A stretch of DNA of 64,000 nucleotides from Breviolum minutum Mf 1.05b.01 (GCA_000507305.1 DF239949.1:66776-130775); one strand, 5' to 3'; shown: positions 37,674 through 50,163, counted from the stretch's first letter. The notes: generated by a model not told the origin, from the sequence alone. Translations and numbers: made by a program.

Positions 37674-38712
37674 TCAGAGTCTATCATCGGCAGGAGACAT
37701 TTGAAAGATTCGAAGTGGGACACCAGTCCCCGTGGCCTGTGATCTTACAACATGCCACAGGGCAAAATATCGTGCCCGGGCGCTTCCCACCAGAATGACT
37801 GCCTTAGTGGTCCATTCCGAATGAAAAAAATGACGCTCCAGAGCCTCTCTGTTGGGTGCAAATGTAGTATTCATGTATAATATATAAGTCTTTCTTCAAC
37901 ATAGACGGAGGAACCAGTGCCATGGATACAGGATATTTCAATCTACCTTTGACTGCGTGTTTTAACATGCTCTTCTCCAACTGGCAGTCAGTATGTATGA
38001 TCACGCTACCAAAGCAACTCTATATTCAAGATATATTTCATGCACATGACAAGGGAGAAATCAACCAATTTGAGCCCTACAGAGTTGCGCAGTTTGTTAT
38101 GACCTGTAAACTTCCAGCCAAAGAATAAAATCGGAAGACCCAACGAATCCTTGCCATGAAGCAAAAAGTGTTGGCGATCCATGTTTCTGAGGTGATGAAG
38201 GAACCTGGGCCATCAAAGCGGCATGCTGTTGATGGTAACTCAGGGGAGTCAAAGAACATGACACCATGAGTGCCATGTACTGAACAAGAAACAGCTTGCC
38301 ATGGCCCATGGTTGGCTGTTATGATCTATTTTTTGCAAGTTTGACCATTGTTAACCACTATGCATTTCCATACCATCCTAGTCCCATCCTCTGGAAACCC
38401 AACACATGTTACGGAGCAAAACCAGCTTACCATAGTTTAACCCCTGGCCCACCAAACCTGTAGGAACTCCCTTCATCCCTAAAAGCCTTCACCCCGTTCA
38501 ATCCTTTGGTAAAACTTGTCAGCCAGGTAACAATTTCCCGCCTTCCCACCATCTTTTCCAAATTTCATCATGACATTTGCTTTATCCCACAGGTCAACAT
38601 TGGCATTGTAGAATCCTTTCCACCATCTTTGCCATCCCTTGGACTCATGGATCTCCGTCGAATCCTTACACTCGCTGCTGTTCAGCTTTTGTTGAAACCT
38701 CGGAACTTCCAA
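37674..38712 (-). CDS. candidate exons of one gene, unrecognised
   Basis: Three well-composed minus-strand stretches: 38712-38479 (KGWQRWWKGFYNANVDLWDK then GKDGGKAGNCYLADKFYQR), ~38232-38110 (CRFDGPGSFITSETWIANTF, starting right after CATCAACAG) and 37874-37674 (NREALERHFFHSEWTTKAVI then SARARYFALWHVVRSQATG). A fourth (about 38000-37890) reads LEKSMLKHAVKGRLKYPVSM. The tryptophan- and aromatic-rich text suggests a folded domain. I cannot name it. They could be N-terminal exons of the membrane-protein gene below. Confidence 0.4.
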
Positions 38713-39281
38713 CGGAATCGAGTTCCGTGAATTTCGGGTTTCGGTTGAGATATATGGGCATCATTATTGCCAGACAACAAGGCAAATCTTGAATCGAAAT
38801 AGGGTGAAATACAGCAATTCGCGAAAGGAAACAACTATAGGCATCAACAAAAATCTAAATTGAAAGCGTGGGAGGTTCTTATAGTGGCTGAAGCATGTAC
38901 GTGAGTTCGACGAATCTCTCTACATCAATTGCACATGGCAAACACATAACGAATAGTTCACAATTTGATCGGACGATAGCAAACATGACGAAGAAAAACG
39001 GCCAAGAAGAACCAGAACGACACAAACAGCTGACTAACCAAACCGCAACAGCAGCAAAATCATGGCAACCTCCCTCGTCGCGATCATCAGGACACTATTC
39101 CTTGTCGTCACTACGAATCATCCTCGTCGTCCTCTTCATCATTGATGGCCATTCACACGCGCGAAAGCATCATCATAGTCATAATTGTCATGGCTACAAA
39201 ATTGGCATTATCATGGGCATCATCATCCAATATGGATCACTACTCATCCTTGCAGGTATCACACAACCATCATCAATCATC

Positions 39282-39500
<219 letters not shown>

Positions 39501-39639
39501 CTCTTCGCAAGCAGCACTGCAAGCGTTAGTGATAATCAATCGCCACCACCATCCCCATCACCACCACCAATCAATCAGAAACAATCATTATCAACAGTCC
39601 TTTTAAATTTCCCGACCAAAGAATTGGGATCTCAAAACT

Positions 39640-39960
39640 GGTGGTTTGGAGATCAAAAAACAAACAAAAAAGCATAAAAAAGCGAGTCCAAATCCTAAGT
39701 GCGAATGAAACTCTAAGTCTCAACTTTCCGCAATACTGTTGATGGTTCAGAAATCCCATTCCCAACCACCTGGGATGGTGCAAAAGCCCGTAGTAAATAA
39801 TGGGATTTCAACTTCCAACCTCAACTGGTGATACTCGGATTTTGAACGAACCATCAACGTCCGTAGTATTTGTTGACCTCTTGAAGCCTAAGAAGCTCCT
39901 TCTCTTCTTGGCATTTTTGTCGGCATCCATTGTCAACGAAGAGACCCGAGTCTGGGAGGG
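39640..39960 (-). CDS. two exons joined across an introner-like element
   Basis: The upstream exon (about 39957-39859) reads RVSSLTMDADKNAKKRRSFL then GFKRSTNTTD in phase 0. The intron 39858-39736 (123 bp) is exactly a foldback element with GT and AG at its ends. The downstream exon from 39735 continues YCGKLRLRVSFALRIWTRFF. The basic, Lys/Arg-rich join looks natural. An ATG occurs within the upstream exon (MDADKNAKK), so this could be a gene start. Family unknown. Confidence 0.5.
39734..39860. mobile_element. introner-like foldback element, copy 2
   Basis: TACTGTTGATGGTTCAG at the left and GAACCATCAACG at the right, inverted. It supplies the GT (39858-39857) and AG (39737-39736) of the intron on the minus strand. 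Confidence 0.75.
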
Positions 39961-39969
39961 TGCAACCAC

Positions 39970-41534
39970 AAGTCCTCAACACGTGACGAAACTCCTACCT
40001 GGTGGAACCTGGGTCATTTTTGGAAGGACATTGAAAGTTGTTTGTTTTCAATGTTATTGTTATGAATGCATAATACTATATAACCAATTGGACCTCCACC
40101 CAAAAAAAATATATAGATTATATAATATATACATAGATGACATATATATATACATATATATATATAGTTCTATACATGTACATGCCAGTATATGTATGAA
40201 AAAATGGTAATCTTTTGTCAATTCTAGTTGAGGTTTCACCTCCTATCACATCCTTTTTAAAGCTCCGGGACTCAGTTGGAAAAAAAATGTCGGGCGACTC
40301 TGGACACACCATCCGCACTAACGGCAATTCTCGCTGGTCGCAGAATGGCCGTGCCTCGCATGCGTTGAGTGGATGGAGGGATCGTGATGCCTAGATATTT
40401 CATGGTATTACATATGATATTTCATGATATTTCTGCTCGACTTGTGAGGAAATATGCCTCATGACATTAATCATCATGATAGATCGGAAATATTGGATTT
40501 CATTTGCGAATGGCTTTCTAATCTTTCTAAATATGACTGATGAGATTGATTCAGAAAAATTCTGCATTGTACCGGCTCTGCCCTTGCGTGACACATCAAT
40601 GATAGATTGATCAATGCATGGGTACGTGAATCAAATAGATATAGTCCTATGTCATTAGTCTATAATATAGCTCTACGCATGGATTTAAATCATGGATAGA
40701 CACATTATAGAATCAATGAGAATCACACATAGAACTGAGACATCCGATGGATAGATAACAGTTGCATGCATTTTCCATTTTTTTTGATGCTTTAAAAAAA
40801 TGGCACTGGAAACATGACCACTCCAGAAAAATTGCTTGCCTCTTTGCAATTCTTGGCGCCCGTCAACACCTTCATGGTGGACCAAACCCAATCTGCCTGC
40901 CATCGTTTTGGGCATTGAAAGGAATGGGTCCCAAAACCCCCCCCCCGAGGAGTGGACCAGCCTCCCAGTAGCTCTTATTCCAAGGCATGTCCTTACACTT
41001 CCTAGGCGAAAACAGATGCAGATCTCAGTCAAGTTGTGAATGACAACTGTCTGTACCTGGACCATGACCATGGAACCAATCAAGACGTGCTAATGAAGTG
41101 GGAACATGTGGGAACTACTGTGCTTAGAAATGCAACAAGGCCGTTTAACATGCCAAACACCAACAAACTTCAAATACTCAAACATCTTATACAAAACAAC
41201 AAAACAACAACTTTTGCATACACAAAAACACTGCTCCAACTCCAACCCTAGACCAGCAACGTTCCATAGCTCTTGGAGCCAAAGCCAGTCTCTTCTGGTG
41301 CTTCATTGTCACTCTTATCCAACCAGACCTGCAACTCCTCAGCGCAATAGATCTGGATGGACCTCCCTGTTATAGACCTCTACTCCAACAAAGGTCACAC
41401 CTCTTTGCTGTCATCTGCACTCTCTCGGAACACTAGCAGCCCCCCAACAAGAATCCTACCACCAGCAGCCCCACGGTCCAGGCTATAAGCACCCCTGATT
41501 GGCTAAGCTCCAATACCCCCATCCAAGCCCACAC
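39970..41534. other. no recognised gene
   Basis: Contains a TA-rich microsatellite (about 40108-40168). Open frames at 40.7-41.4 kb show no motif or splice pair I can support. Confidence 0.4.
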
Positions 41535-41995
41535 TCAAACTATGTGGAGGATCACTATGTCTACTTGAAGTATGTCAATTTGTTTCCCTTTTCTGAGACC
41601 TTGTGCGTTTTGTCCAACTTCGCCAACTTCAAGACACCCAGACACCTCCACCGATGGTAGGTGCTTGACAGCCACAGAACCACGGCTCGACAAATTCGTG
41701 CGCCACATATAGTCCGCCACCTGGCGGTATAGAGGGGAAAGATTCAGAAGAGAGTGGCTTGATATCTTGACGAAAGCTACAATGTAGGATCTAGGACTTC
41801 CAGTATCTTTGTTCGGATTATCTTTGAGGTTCTTTTTCGCATCATCTCCTGGATTAACTAAGACTGAATCTATGCACCTGATCGCCACCCCCGCCATTCA
41901 GCGGTCCACCCTGACCCTCACCTGATCGCTATCAAAGTTGAAAACGACATCGTTTACCTGCACCGAAGTTACAAGGAGGCTTCCAAAACAAAGGG
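41535..41995 (-). CDS. C-terminal exons of an unrecognised gene
   Basis: The upper exon (about 41995-41921) reads SLLVTSVQVNDVVFNFDSDQ and ends at GTGAGG. The lower stretch is open to the stop at 41535-41537 and reads CIDSVLVNPGDDAKKNLKDN, GSPRSYIVAFVKISSHSLLN, YRQVADYMWRTNLSSRGSV, then VEVSGCLEVGEVGQNAQGLR. Over 110 codons of well-composed text make this one of the better exons in the region. The exact join between the two parts is unsure. No family recognised. Confidence 0.5.
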
Positions 41996-41999
41996 TGCG

Positions 42000-43240
42000 A
42001 ATTCTAGTTGATGGTTTCAACCCAGTTGAAAAATATGCTCGTCAAAATGGGTTCATCTTCCCCAAGCTTCGGGGTGAAAGTAAAAAACAGTTGAGTTGCC
42101 ACCACCCATAAATTTGTCGCAGCTACAAGTAACACTTTTGGGGCAATTTAATTTGAACAGCAACTTTGCCCCATCTCAAAAGTCAGCATCGAACCTCTGA
42201 CAATTCTCTTGCAAGTGAAATCCGTAATTGGACTCCGTTGCTATGTGGTTTCAGTCTGGTCCAATCTTCAATTTGACCATTCCCCATGGGTCATCAATCG
42301 TCATCCCCGTTGTCATCACCGTCCACTCTATTGAAGCCAAGCGACCAAGGGTCGAATCCCACGAAGCAAACTGGCTGCGCGCGTGATGTTGTAAGGGTCC
42401 TCAGATGTTTTTGCTGGGATTGGTGTCTGAGGTCCTGATTAATTTGTTAATTTGCATGAAATTTGTTTGTCAATACAACATATAGAACAACAATTTGTGG
42501 AACATAACCTTGCGCATATTTAAGAGCTTCCACTCCTAGCAAAGTCATGCCATATGCATGGTATGATCACATCTCATGATTTTGCACTGCTGCATGTGCA
42601 ATATGTATCAGATGTTTTTCAGAATTCAATCATTGGTTGATATTGATGGCCACCATCATTAGCATCTGTGTTCATCAGTTTCACAACCTTTGCAGTCAGA
42701 CTGCATGTCTTTCCATGTTAATGCCTGTGTGACGACCGTGTCCACTTGCAGAATAGAAGAACATGTTGAATCCTGTCCAACAAGACTTCCTCTTATAGAG
42801 TCTTGCATGATTTGTTGCAAGATTTCAGCTGGCACGCTTTTCGCCTATCTTTCTTCATGTGCACCGTGTTGGGCAAAAGGCTAAGAATCACATTGAACTG
42901 TTCGTAGGGACCCTACCTTCCTAAAAATCACCTGGACCTAATTATCTAATTCATCCTAATTCTGAATCCAACCCCCCTTACAAGGCAGATAAATACCAAT
43001 GTTCAAGATGACCAAAACATCTATTCCAAACATTCGGGCCCTTTCCCAACATTCACATGTCTGTTGGTAAGCGTCGGTGTCTGCCACAAAGATGGGCCCA
43101 AGAGTGCGATGCGAGCCATAAACAAAATTCCTTGGCACCAGGGCTTAGTCACAATCGTTTCAGAATGCTGATCATGCTAGGGATGAGGATGGCTGTTGTA
43201 CTGTAGTGGTACTACATGCTGGTGGTCATCTCAATCATCA
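42000..43240. other. no recognised gene; half of an introner-like terminus
   Basis: CTAGTTGATGGTTTCAAC at 42004-42021 resembles the introner terminus, without a found partner. Other open frames are short. Confidence 0.35.
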
Positions 43241-43258
43241 GGATCATGGTTGGAAGGT

Positions 43259-43402
43259 GATGGTCATCGTGATGATGGTGATGATCACGATGATGAGGAT
43301 GATGATAATGATGATGATGATGATGATGAGGATGATGATGATGAGGATGATGATGATGATGATTATGATGATGATGATTATGATGATGATGATGATGATG
43401 AC

Positions 43403-43434
<32 letters not shown>
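43259..43434. repeat. GAT trinucleotide array
   Basis: GAT/ATG array with GAG, GAC and TAT interruptions. Confidence 0.95.
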
Positions 43435-43776
43435 GTCTTTGAACATTTTTGTGATCTGTAAAATTATACATAGGAGCACAAGGATCAATATATATATATA
43501 GTGATGATAGTGGGTGAGGTGGTGTGCTTATCGAAGGAAGTTTAGAAGTCTAACTTCCGACAATATGCAGAGTTGAAAAAGCAGAGTGGAGATGTCAAGT
43601 CAGCAGAAAGAAGATCAACACGCGTGTAGAGTCACTAGAAAGAAGGTACATGTGCGAAAAATGTTAGGGACGTCGCGAATCGCTGTGTTTTTTCAATGAT
43701 TCGTGCTTCCTGATGTTCGAAAAGTAGCCTCGCTAAAGCGGCGGGTGCGGAGGTACCTGTTCTAGCAGACAGATGA

Positions 43777-44215
43777 TAAAAAGGCACGCCGCGGTGGCGC
43801 GAAGCACATTTGTAAGTCAAAATGCTCGAAACACCTCATTGTCGGAGCCTTTTTGAAGTTGCGATCCGGAAAAATGGTACGCCGCTGTGGCGCGAAGCAC
43901 ATTTGCAAGTCAAAATGCACAAAACGCCACAATCTCGGAGCAATTTTTGAAGTTCCGATGTTCAAAAATGGCACACCGCTGTGGCGCGAAGCACATTTGT
44001 AAGTCAAAATGCACAAAACACCACACTGTCGGACCAATTTTTGAAGGTCAGATGTCCAAAAATCGCACGCCGCTGTGGCGCGAAGCACATTTGCAAGTGA
44101 AAATGTGAAAAACTGACGGGCACGGACGACTTTTTGAACTGCAGATGTCAAAAAATCGCACGCCACTGTGGCGCGAAGCACATTTGCAAGTCACAATGTA
44201 CAAAACACCTGCGTT
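43777..44215 (-). repeat. 94-bp tandem repeat, about five units
   Basis: The core GTGGCGCGAAGCACATTT starts at 43794, 43887, 43981, 44075 and 44168, a period of 93-94 bp. On minus it reads through as repeated HFDLQMCFAP and LANVLRATAACDF-type text because the period changes frame. I recall this unit as common in Symbiodiniaceae genomes, where it is often called as protein. Here it is better treated as a satellite. Confidence 0.85.
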
Positions 44216-44224
44216 TTTGCAGCA

Positions 44225-44630
44225 TTTTGAAAGGTTTCTAACTGGCTAGCTAACTAACTAACTGACTAACTAACTAACTAACTAACTAGCTAACAAACTA
44301 ACTAACTTGCTAACAAACTAACTAGCTAGCTAGCTAACTACTAACTAACTAACTCATTAACCAGCTAACTAACTAACTAACTAACTCACTCACTAACTAA
44401 CTAACTCACTCACTCACTCACTCACACGAGCTAACTAGCTAACAAACTAACTAACTAACTAACTAACTAACTGACTAACTCACTCACTAACTAACTAGGT
44501 CACTAACTAACTCATTAGCCAGCTAACTAACTAACTAACTGACTAACTAACTAACTAACTAGCTAACTAACTAACTAACTCACTGGCCAGTTAGTCAGTT
44601 AATCAGTTAGACAGTTCGGCAGTTAGTCAG
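44225..44630. repeat. CTAA-type tetranucleotide satellite
   Basis: Long run of CTAA/CTAG/CTCA units (ACTAACTAACTAACTA), ending with an inverted stretch GGCCAGTTAGTCAGTTAATC. Stop-rich on one strand and non-coding. Confidence 0.9.
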
Positions 44631-44839
44631 ATCCATCAGTGTTTTCGCTTTGTCATCCGTGATTCACAACAACCAATCTCTCCTATACGTTTCCTATTCT
44701 TGAAACTTCCGCCACCGCCTCGTGCGGCTCTACTGGTAATATCTTATAATATCATGTTATCGTTGTATGTAGAAATATGTATATTCAAAATCTTAGAATA
44801 CACATACATTTGATATAATTGCTAATGGTAGATCATGAT

Positions 44840-45305
44840 GGTGGAACAAACGGAATGATGAATAGCTGACAATGTCTCAAGTCTAATGGCCCTTTTCTGG
44901 TGGATGTCTTGTGAAATGTCTACACTGGACCGCCACCTGTTGTCCATGGCAGTTGGGAATGCATTGCCACTCTGAGCACATTTGGGTAAGCATGCCCAGC
45001 TTGCGTCAACCACAAACATTGCAAACTTGTCAGATTTTTGGATACGAATCGATGCATAAATTCTCCTTTTTGCTTAGTGATGCATGGATGTGGGTTTCTC
45101 AGGACCAAACCGATTGCCGCCACAAAGGATCTCGTTCGCGTCAGATGCCTATGGCAGGTAGGGTGGTCACAGTCGGGGAAAATATCGAACTGCGGTCAAG
45201 CACTGCTAGAGTCCTCACCCTGGAAAAAGCTTCAAGCTTGACATCGAACGCCTTGCACTTTCTACTGCCTTAGCTGCTTTTACCAGGGCATCCAAAGAGT
45301 TTGTG
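44840..45305 (-). CDS. candidate exons, unrecognised
   Basis: About 45305-45219 reads SLDALVKAAKAVESARRSMS then SLKLFP and ends at a GTGAGG donor. This Ala/Lys-rich helix is convincing. About 45020-44850 includes DASWACLPKCAQSGNAFPTA and RAIRLETLSAIHHSV. The family is unknown. The helix resembles soluble or coiled-coil protein text. Confidence 0.35.
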
Positions 45306-46046
45306 GGCCATGGAAGCATCGTTCCCTTAACAGGAAGATAGAAAAAAAATGGACCATTCCACCATTGAGCAAGTCAGCCATAGCTCAACACATTTACTGT
45401 CCATTCTTGTGTCCTGTTCATGGCTCAATGCAACTGGTCTTGCTGTGTGCCACCAAAGGTGGCTCTAAACGGAGTAGGTTTCATGTTTCATGTTTCACTT
45501 TGGTGGGGTTCTCCGGATGCCATTCCGAATTGCCTCCTTGGCATTCTCCCAAATGCTGAGCCGGCAGAACAGCACTGTGGTGACCACCAAGACCAATAGC
45601 TTGATAAGACTCGACCTACAGTTTGATCATCTCAATGCCACCTCTTCCGTCTTGCAAACAGGGTGAACCATGATCCCACTTTCCACTTAGTCTATATACC
45701 TGTTTCTATCATATTGCAAGTGTGTCTATACTTCAAAACGGGAAATTTTCCCACTCATCATTTGAGTCTCGTGCTGTAGATTCATGTAGATTCTTGTAGA
45801 TTCTGGAAAGAAAAACATGCGAGGAGAACGTAAGTACTCAAGGTCTGCTGGGAAGTCGCGCATCCAATTCCTAGAGATCTCCCAAAGCTAGGTGCGCCCA
45901 GTCACAAGTCCATGCCAGCCCAAGTCTTCCTGGTGAGGACAGGTCTGAGTTTGCCGACGACCCAATCCAAGAGGGTTGTTGCAAGAGTCGCCCCAATTTC
46001 AAAATATCTGCGCTATACCGCTATAACATCCAGTACACCAACAGCG

Positions 46047-46116
46047 CCATCACCAGCATCACCATCACCATCACCACCACCATCACCAGCACCGCCAGCA
46101 GCAGCAGCAGCAGCAG

Positions 46117-46169
<53 letters not shown>

Positions 46170-46266
46170 CCATCACCATCACCATCACCATCACCATCAC
46201 CATCACCACCACCAGCACCAGCACCAGCACCAGCACCGCCACCACCACCAGCAGCAGCAGCATCAG

Positions 46267-46362
<96 letters not shown>
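46047..46362. repeat. compound CAT/CAC/CAG array
   Basis: Alternating blocks of CAC/CAT, CAG, CAT, CACCAT, CAGCAC, CAG, CAT and CAG. Poly-Ser and poly-Ala frames arise from it. No exon supported. Confidence 0.95.
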
Positions 46363-46570
46363 CAAGCCTGAAGGAGTTGCATCATTTCCTATTGCCATTG
46401 GCACCAATTCGGCACCTGCTGCCGCCCGACAAACATGGCACACGGCCCCGGCACCTGCTGCCACCCGAAAACTTGTGAAGCGAGGTCAGGTACTGCATGG
46501 CATGCTTTGGCGCCAAAACCTGGAATTGTGAAGGGCCACGGAAAAAACCGGTGGTTTTCGTTGCACGGAA

Positions 46571-46677
46571 TACCCACTGGAAGTTTAACAGTTCGCCCCT
46601 GAAAATGGATGGTTGGAAGATGAGTTTCCTTTTGGGATTCCTTATTTTCAGGGGCTATGTTAAACTTCAGGGGGGTA
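46571..46677. mobile_element. 107-bp foldback element, family C copy
   Basis: TACCCACTGGAAGTTTAAC at the left and GTTAAACTTCAGGGGGGTA at the right, with inner CCCCTGAAAA and TTTTCAGGGG pairing. Just below the stop codon of the 46.8-47.2 kb gene. Confidence 0.8.
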
Positions 46678-46768
46678 AGTGGCTATCCAATGTCAAATGG
46701 CACAACAAACAGCACTGATTCAATCATTGATCATCATTGATCTTAGACCTTGAAGATAAGATCCAAGC

Positions 46769-47231
46769 TCAAAAGTGGGGGTTCCTCCTGTTCCCGGCAT
46801 GATGGCATGATTCCTCAACAAATGCCTTGTAGAGCAGGTCGTCGATATCAAGGATGAAGAGGAGGGCCACAGCATTCAGCATGATGTTGGTGACATCGCC
46901 TGGTTTTTGTGAAGAATTGTGGGTGAATCATTTCACCAATGGAGGTTGGCCCCGCTGAAACAAAGCCTGGTACATACAAGTTGTAAGAAATTTTCTCTTG
47001 ATACCTTTTCGAGATAGCTTCAAGCCCACCCCAAATTACCTAAGACGGTGAAAAAGAGTGCTACAAATGCACCACTTTTTTTTGTTGTTGCATCCATTTG
47101 CGGCAGGTGAGTGAACCCAGATTTTTGTTGGACCAGGGCACGAGTTTGACAGAGCCACATCCCTCCAGAAACGCCCAACATTACAGCAATGCACAAGCGG
47201 GCTGCGATGACAAAGGTCAGCAAAACCAGAC
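46769..47231 (-). CDS. multi-span membrane protein, dinoflagellate-type family
   Basis: Exon 47231-47142 reads GLVLLTFVIAARLCIAVML then GVSGGMWLCQT and ends in phase 1 at GTGCCC. Exon 46898 downward begins after CCAG and restores the frame: R + DVTNIMLNAVALLFILDIDD then LLYKAFVEE, open to a stop at 46769-46771 (a donor at GTTGAGG is possible before it). The pattern NAVALxFILDIDDLLY, preceded by a hydrophobic helix and a short Thr/Arg loop, is one I recall from many Symbiodiniaceae membrane proteins of unknown function. Upstream, 47424-47240 adds more open text (LAADCSSWLFDSFN). Topology and substrate are unknown. The element at 46571 lies just 3' of it. Confidence 0.65.
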
Positions 47232-49202
47232 CTTGAATCAGTGGGATTTTGATGGGACCCCCCTTGATGGGACCCCTTACCCATACTATTCCCATACCAC
47301 TCCCATACGAATCCCTAAAGCTATCGGCATCTTGAATCCAAATTTTCAGATGATTAGAGGCTGTCAAACGAGATAAACAGTTGAAGCTATCAAATAGCCA
47401 AGATGAACAATCCGCTGCGAGCAAATGCTTTCAAAGGAGCAGGACAACCAACGCCGAAATTGAGTATCAACTAGAAGCAGATTGAACGAAGTCATACGAT
47501 ATCAATCTGATAAAATTCTGAATAAAGTCAGTCAATGTCTATATCAGACTGTCTTTTCACAACTGAATGCTCACAAATGTTCAAATCATTTCACATCATT
47601 TCCACTTCCTACCCATCTTCTCTCGGTGAAAAAAATCTCCGCTCGAAAAAGTGGGTCACGCGAACGGCTGATGGATTCAATGCACCGGGTGTCCTGGAGT
47701 TTGTCTTGGCAGATTCCTGGATCCATACATTTTTGCACATGGATCTAAAGTGTTCAGATATTTTTGGGTTATTTCTCGCATGTATGTATATATACATATA
47801 TCAGGATGATATAGATATTCATATATTCATGTACACATACATTTTCCCGTTTAGAGGTAATATGATAGACAGTCAAGCAAGTTTGGTTCGGACAGGCTTC
47901 AAAAGTAGGCTTTGATGGTCTTTTGAAATTACAAGTATGTTGGCAATGTGCACTGATTGAGTGTGTTAAAAATGAAGGGGCTACTACTGAAAAATTCAAT
48001 TAATTAGCAAGCCAAAATGTCATCCCCTGGTAGGCAATGTTGGTGGAGCAAGCTGTTAATTAAAAACCATCACCAAAATTCTTCGTGGGGCACGGATTCT
48101 GGACTCAGGATGAATGGAGTTGGTTCAAAACATCATCACTGGGTCATGGGCAAGGTCCATGTCCACACTGCTGCTTCCCAACTCACATAGGTTTCAACCA
48201 ATGCTGCAGCTTATCCTTTGTTTTGTTTTATACTATACCACTACATATACACAGACACACGGACGGACGGACAGACAGACAGGCAGGCAGGCAGGCAGAC
48301 AACAAACAAATAGATAGATAGATGCTGCTGAATGTCAAAGTAAATATGTATATGTGTAAATAATCACACTAGATGCAAAAAACTAAATGGTAGTGTTGCG
48401 CAGAATTATCTAATTGTTTATAATTTCACATCTGAGACACTGATGACCAAACGGTTTCCCTGGTAAGTTTATGGTGCTCCTTGTGCTGCGTCACATGGGT
48501 TCTGCCCCGCGGCAGGCGGTAGATAGCAACTGCAAAGCCACCGACACTCTGCAACTCCGTACTGATGTGACATGCCTGACGTGTGGCTTTCAGAGGCCCC
48601 AGGATGCCGCAAGTTTGAAGGTTTAGTTGGGTAAGGTCATCCTGGTGGTGACGATTGCATCCTGGGTTGGGGGTATGTCCAATACAAATATACATGTCTA
48701 TACATATATATAAATAGGATAATATATATTATATATAATTGAATATAGTATAGAAAATTATAATATATATATAATATATATGTTATATTATATATAGATA
48801 TTATTTATATCATATGTTAAATATATAATATATATCAAACGGTCACCAGTCTCAAACCATCTCCAAACCCACCCAAAGGTTGCTGTTCATTCATGGTTTG
48901 GGACTGACCGCCAAACCAGCAAACTGGCAGAACATGGGAACATGGCACAGCAGCAACGTGGCCAAACATACAGTACCCTTATAAAAAGCCCCCCCACCTT
49001 TGATTCCAAGACAACTATTCGTACATCCACTTTGTAACTTCCATGGAAAAAAAACCTGTGTATGATCCAGTCAATCCTTGACTGGGCCTAAGAAAACTCA
49101 GAAAGCTTTCCTGCAATCCATCTGTTGAGATGTTGACCCCAAAAACCATGGTGTCAAACTGATACATCAGCACATCAAAATTTATCAAAATTGATCACAA
49201 AC
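47232..49202 (-). other. weak exon-like stretches and simple repeats
   Basis: About 47770-47615 on minus reads NPKISEHFRSMCKNVWIQES, and about 48640-48440 reads DDLTQLNLQTCGILGPLKAT. Both are possible exons. 48259-48322 is GGAC/AGAC/AGGC/AGAT tetranucleotide repeats; 48700-48835 is almost pure A/T with TATATA runs. Confidence 0.25.
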
Positions 49203-49317
49203 TACTGTTGATGGTTCAGAAATCCATCAAACCACCTGTTCTCTATGAAACCCTCAGAAATTTGTGGATAAACTACCAAACCTCAACTGGTTAGCCGGAT
49301 TTCAGCCATCAACAGTA
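49203..49317. mobile_element. introner-like foldback element, copy 3
   Basis: TACTGTTGATGGTTCAG at the left and its inverse CTGAAATCC...CCATCAACAGTA arms at the right. The flanking open frames do not join convincingly here, so intron status is unproven for this copy. Confidence 0.7.
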
Positions 49318-49710
49318 TCACAATTTCTGTCAACTTTCAACCCCACCATTCGCTCCCGAGGCCGGCACCCAAATCATCAAGGCCATCGAGCAAAGTGTCA
49401 CTCCAATTGTCAGACCTCGTTTCACGGGGTCCTATTGTACCAACCCCACCAAGAAAAAACGAGCAAAAACATATGTAGGGAACATGAGTAATGATCCTCA
49501 AGAATAAAAAAACGTTGGAAAAACCATTGAGGTTTTTGGTTTCTAGGTGACTTGTTTTTGGGGGTAATTAATCGTGAATCTTTGAGTGAGGAATGGGCTG
49601 CTAGTTCTGGTTGCCCTTGACTCTACAATCCTAACTCAGATTGACATTCACTTCACTCCCGGTCGGATGGTGATATCGTCGTCCGTATCTTAACCACTAA
49701 GTCACCAACT

Positions 49711-49804
49711 TACCCTCCAGGGAATTAACATATCCCACCTTGGGAAAAGGAAAATCATCTTCAAAATGCCATTTTTGGGGGATATGTTAGTTCCCTGGAG
49801 GGTA
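49711..49804. mobile_element. 94-bp foldback element, family B copy 2
   Basis: The first 25 bases, beginning TACCCTCCAGGGAATTAAC, are the inverse of the last 25, differing at about one position. Interior AAAATCATCTTCAAAATG is shared with 17444-17537. Confidence 0.85.
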
Positions 49805-49890
49805 TACCAATTACTGTGGCTTGGCTCAACTCTTACCTAACAGCAGTGGACTACCTGACGTCAAAACATTAAGGTTGCCTTAGACTAGCT

Positions 49891-50163
49891 TCATACCCTC
49901 ACAACCAACCAGCCTGGAAAGTGTTCTGAAAAGACTGGCTTCAAATAGGAGTTGATCTCATTGAGCAATGCCTCGAAGCAAGCCAGGTGCACGGAGGGTG
50001 ACATGATGGCCAAGCGATCTTCGGCTAGTTCTTTCGATTCATGTCGGGAAGCCAATAAAAATCCTGAGACTACATGGGCCCACGTTCCACCTTCCTGGTC
50101 AACCCCATGGTATGGCCCCCCCACGCACACACAAGTAGTAGGACTAATTAGTGCTAGTATCAT
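49891..50163 (-). CDS. candidate exon, unrecognised
   Basis: Minus strand reads GTWAHVVSGFLLASRHESKE, then LAIMSPSVHLACFEALLNEI, then SYLKPVFSEHFPGWLVVRV to a stop at 49891-49893. The text is amphipathic and protein-like. No family recognised. Confidence 0.4.
   Translation of the reverse strand: MILALISPTTCVCVGGPYHGVDQEGGTWAHVVSGFLLASRHESKELAEDRLAIMSPSVHLACFEALLNEINSYLKPVFSEHFPGWLVVRV

Noticed and set aside
43762..44181. 139-codon minus-strand protein (CFAPQRR-type)
   Set aside because: It follows the satellite period and changes frame text from unit to unit. Openness comes from composition, not from coding constraint.
43777..44215. Regular repeats considered as a CRISPR array
   Set aside because: The whole 93-94 bp unit repeats with no unique spacers, and the host is eukaryotic. 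It is a tandem satellite.
48700..48840. AT-rich stretch considered as an origin or promoter
   Set aside because: It is simple TATATA-type sequence. Nothing else supports a regulatory role, and dinoflagellate promoters generally lack TATA boxes.
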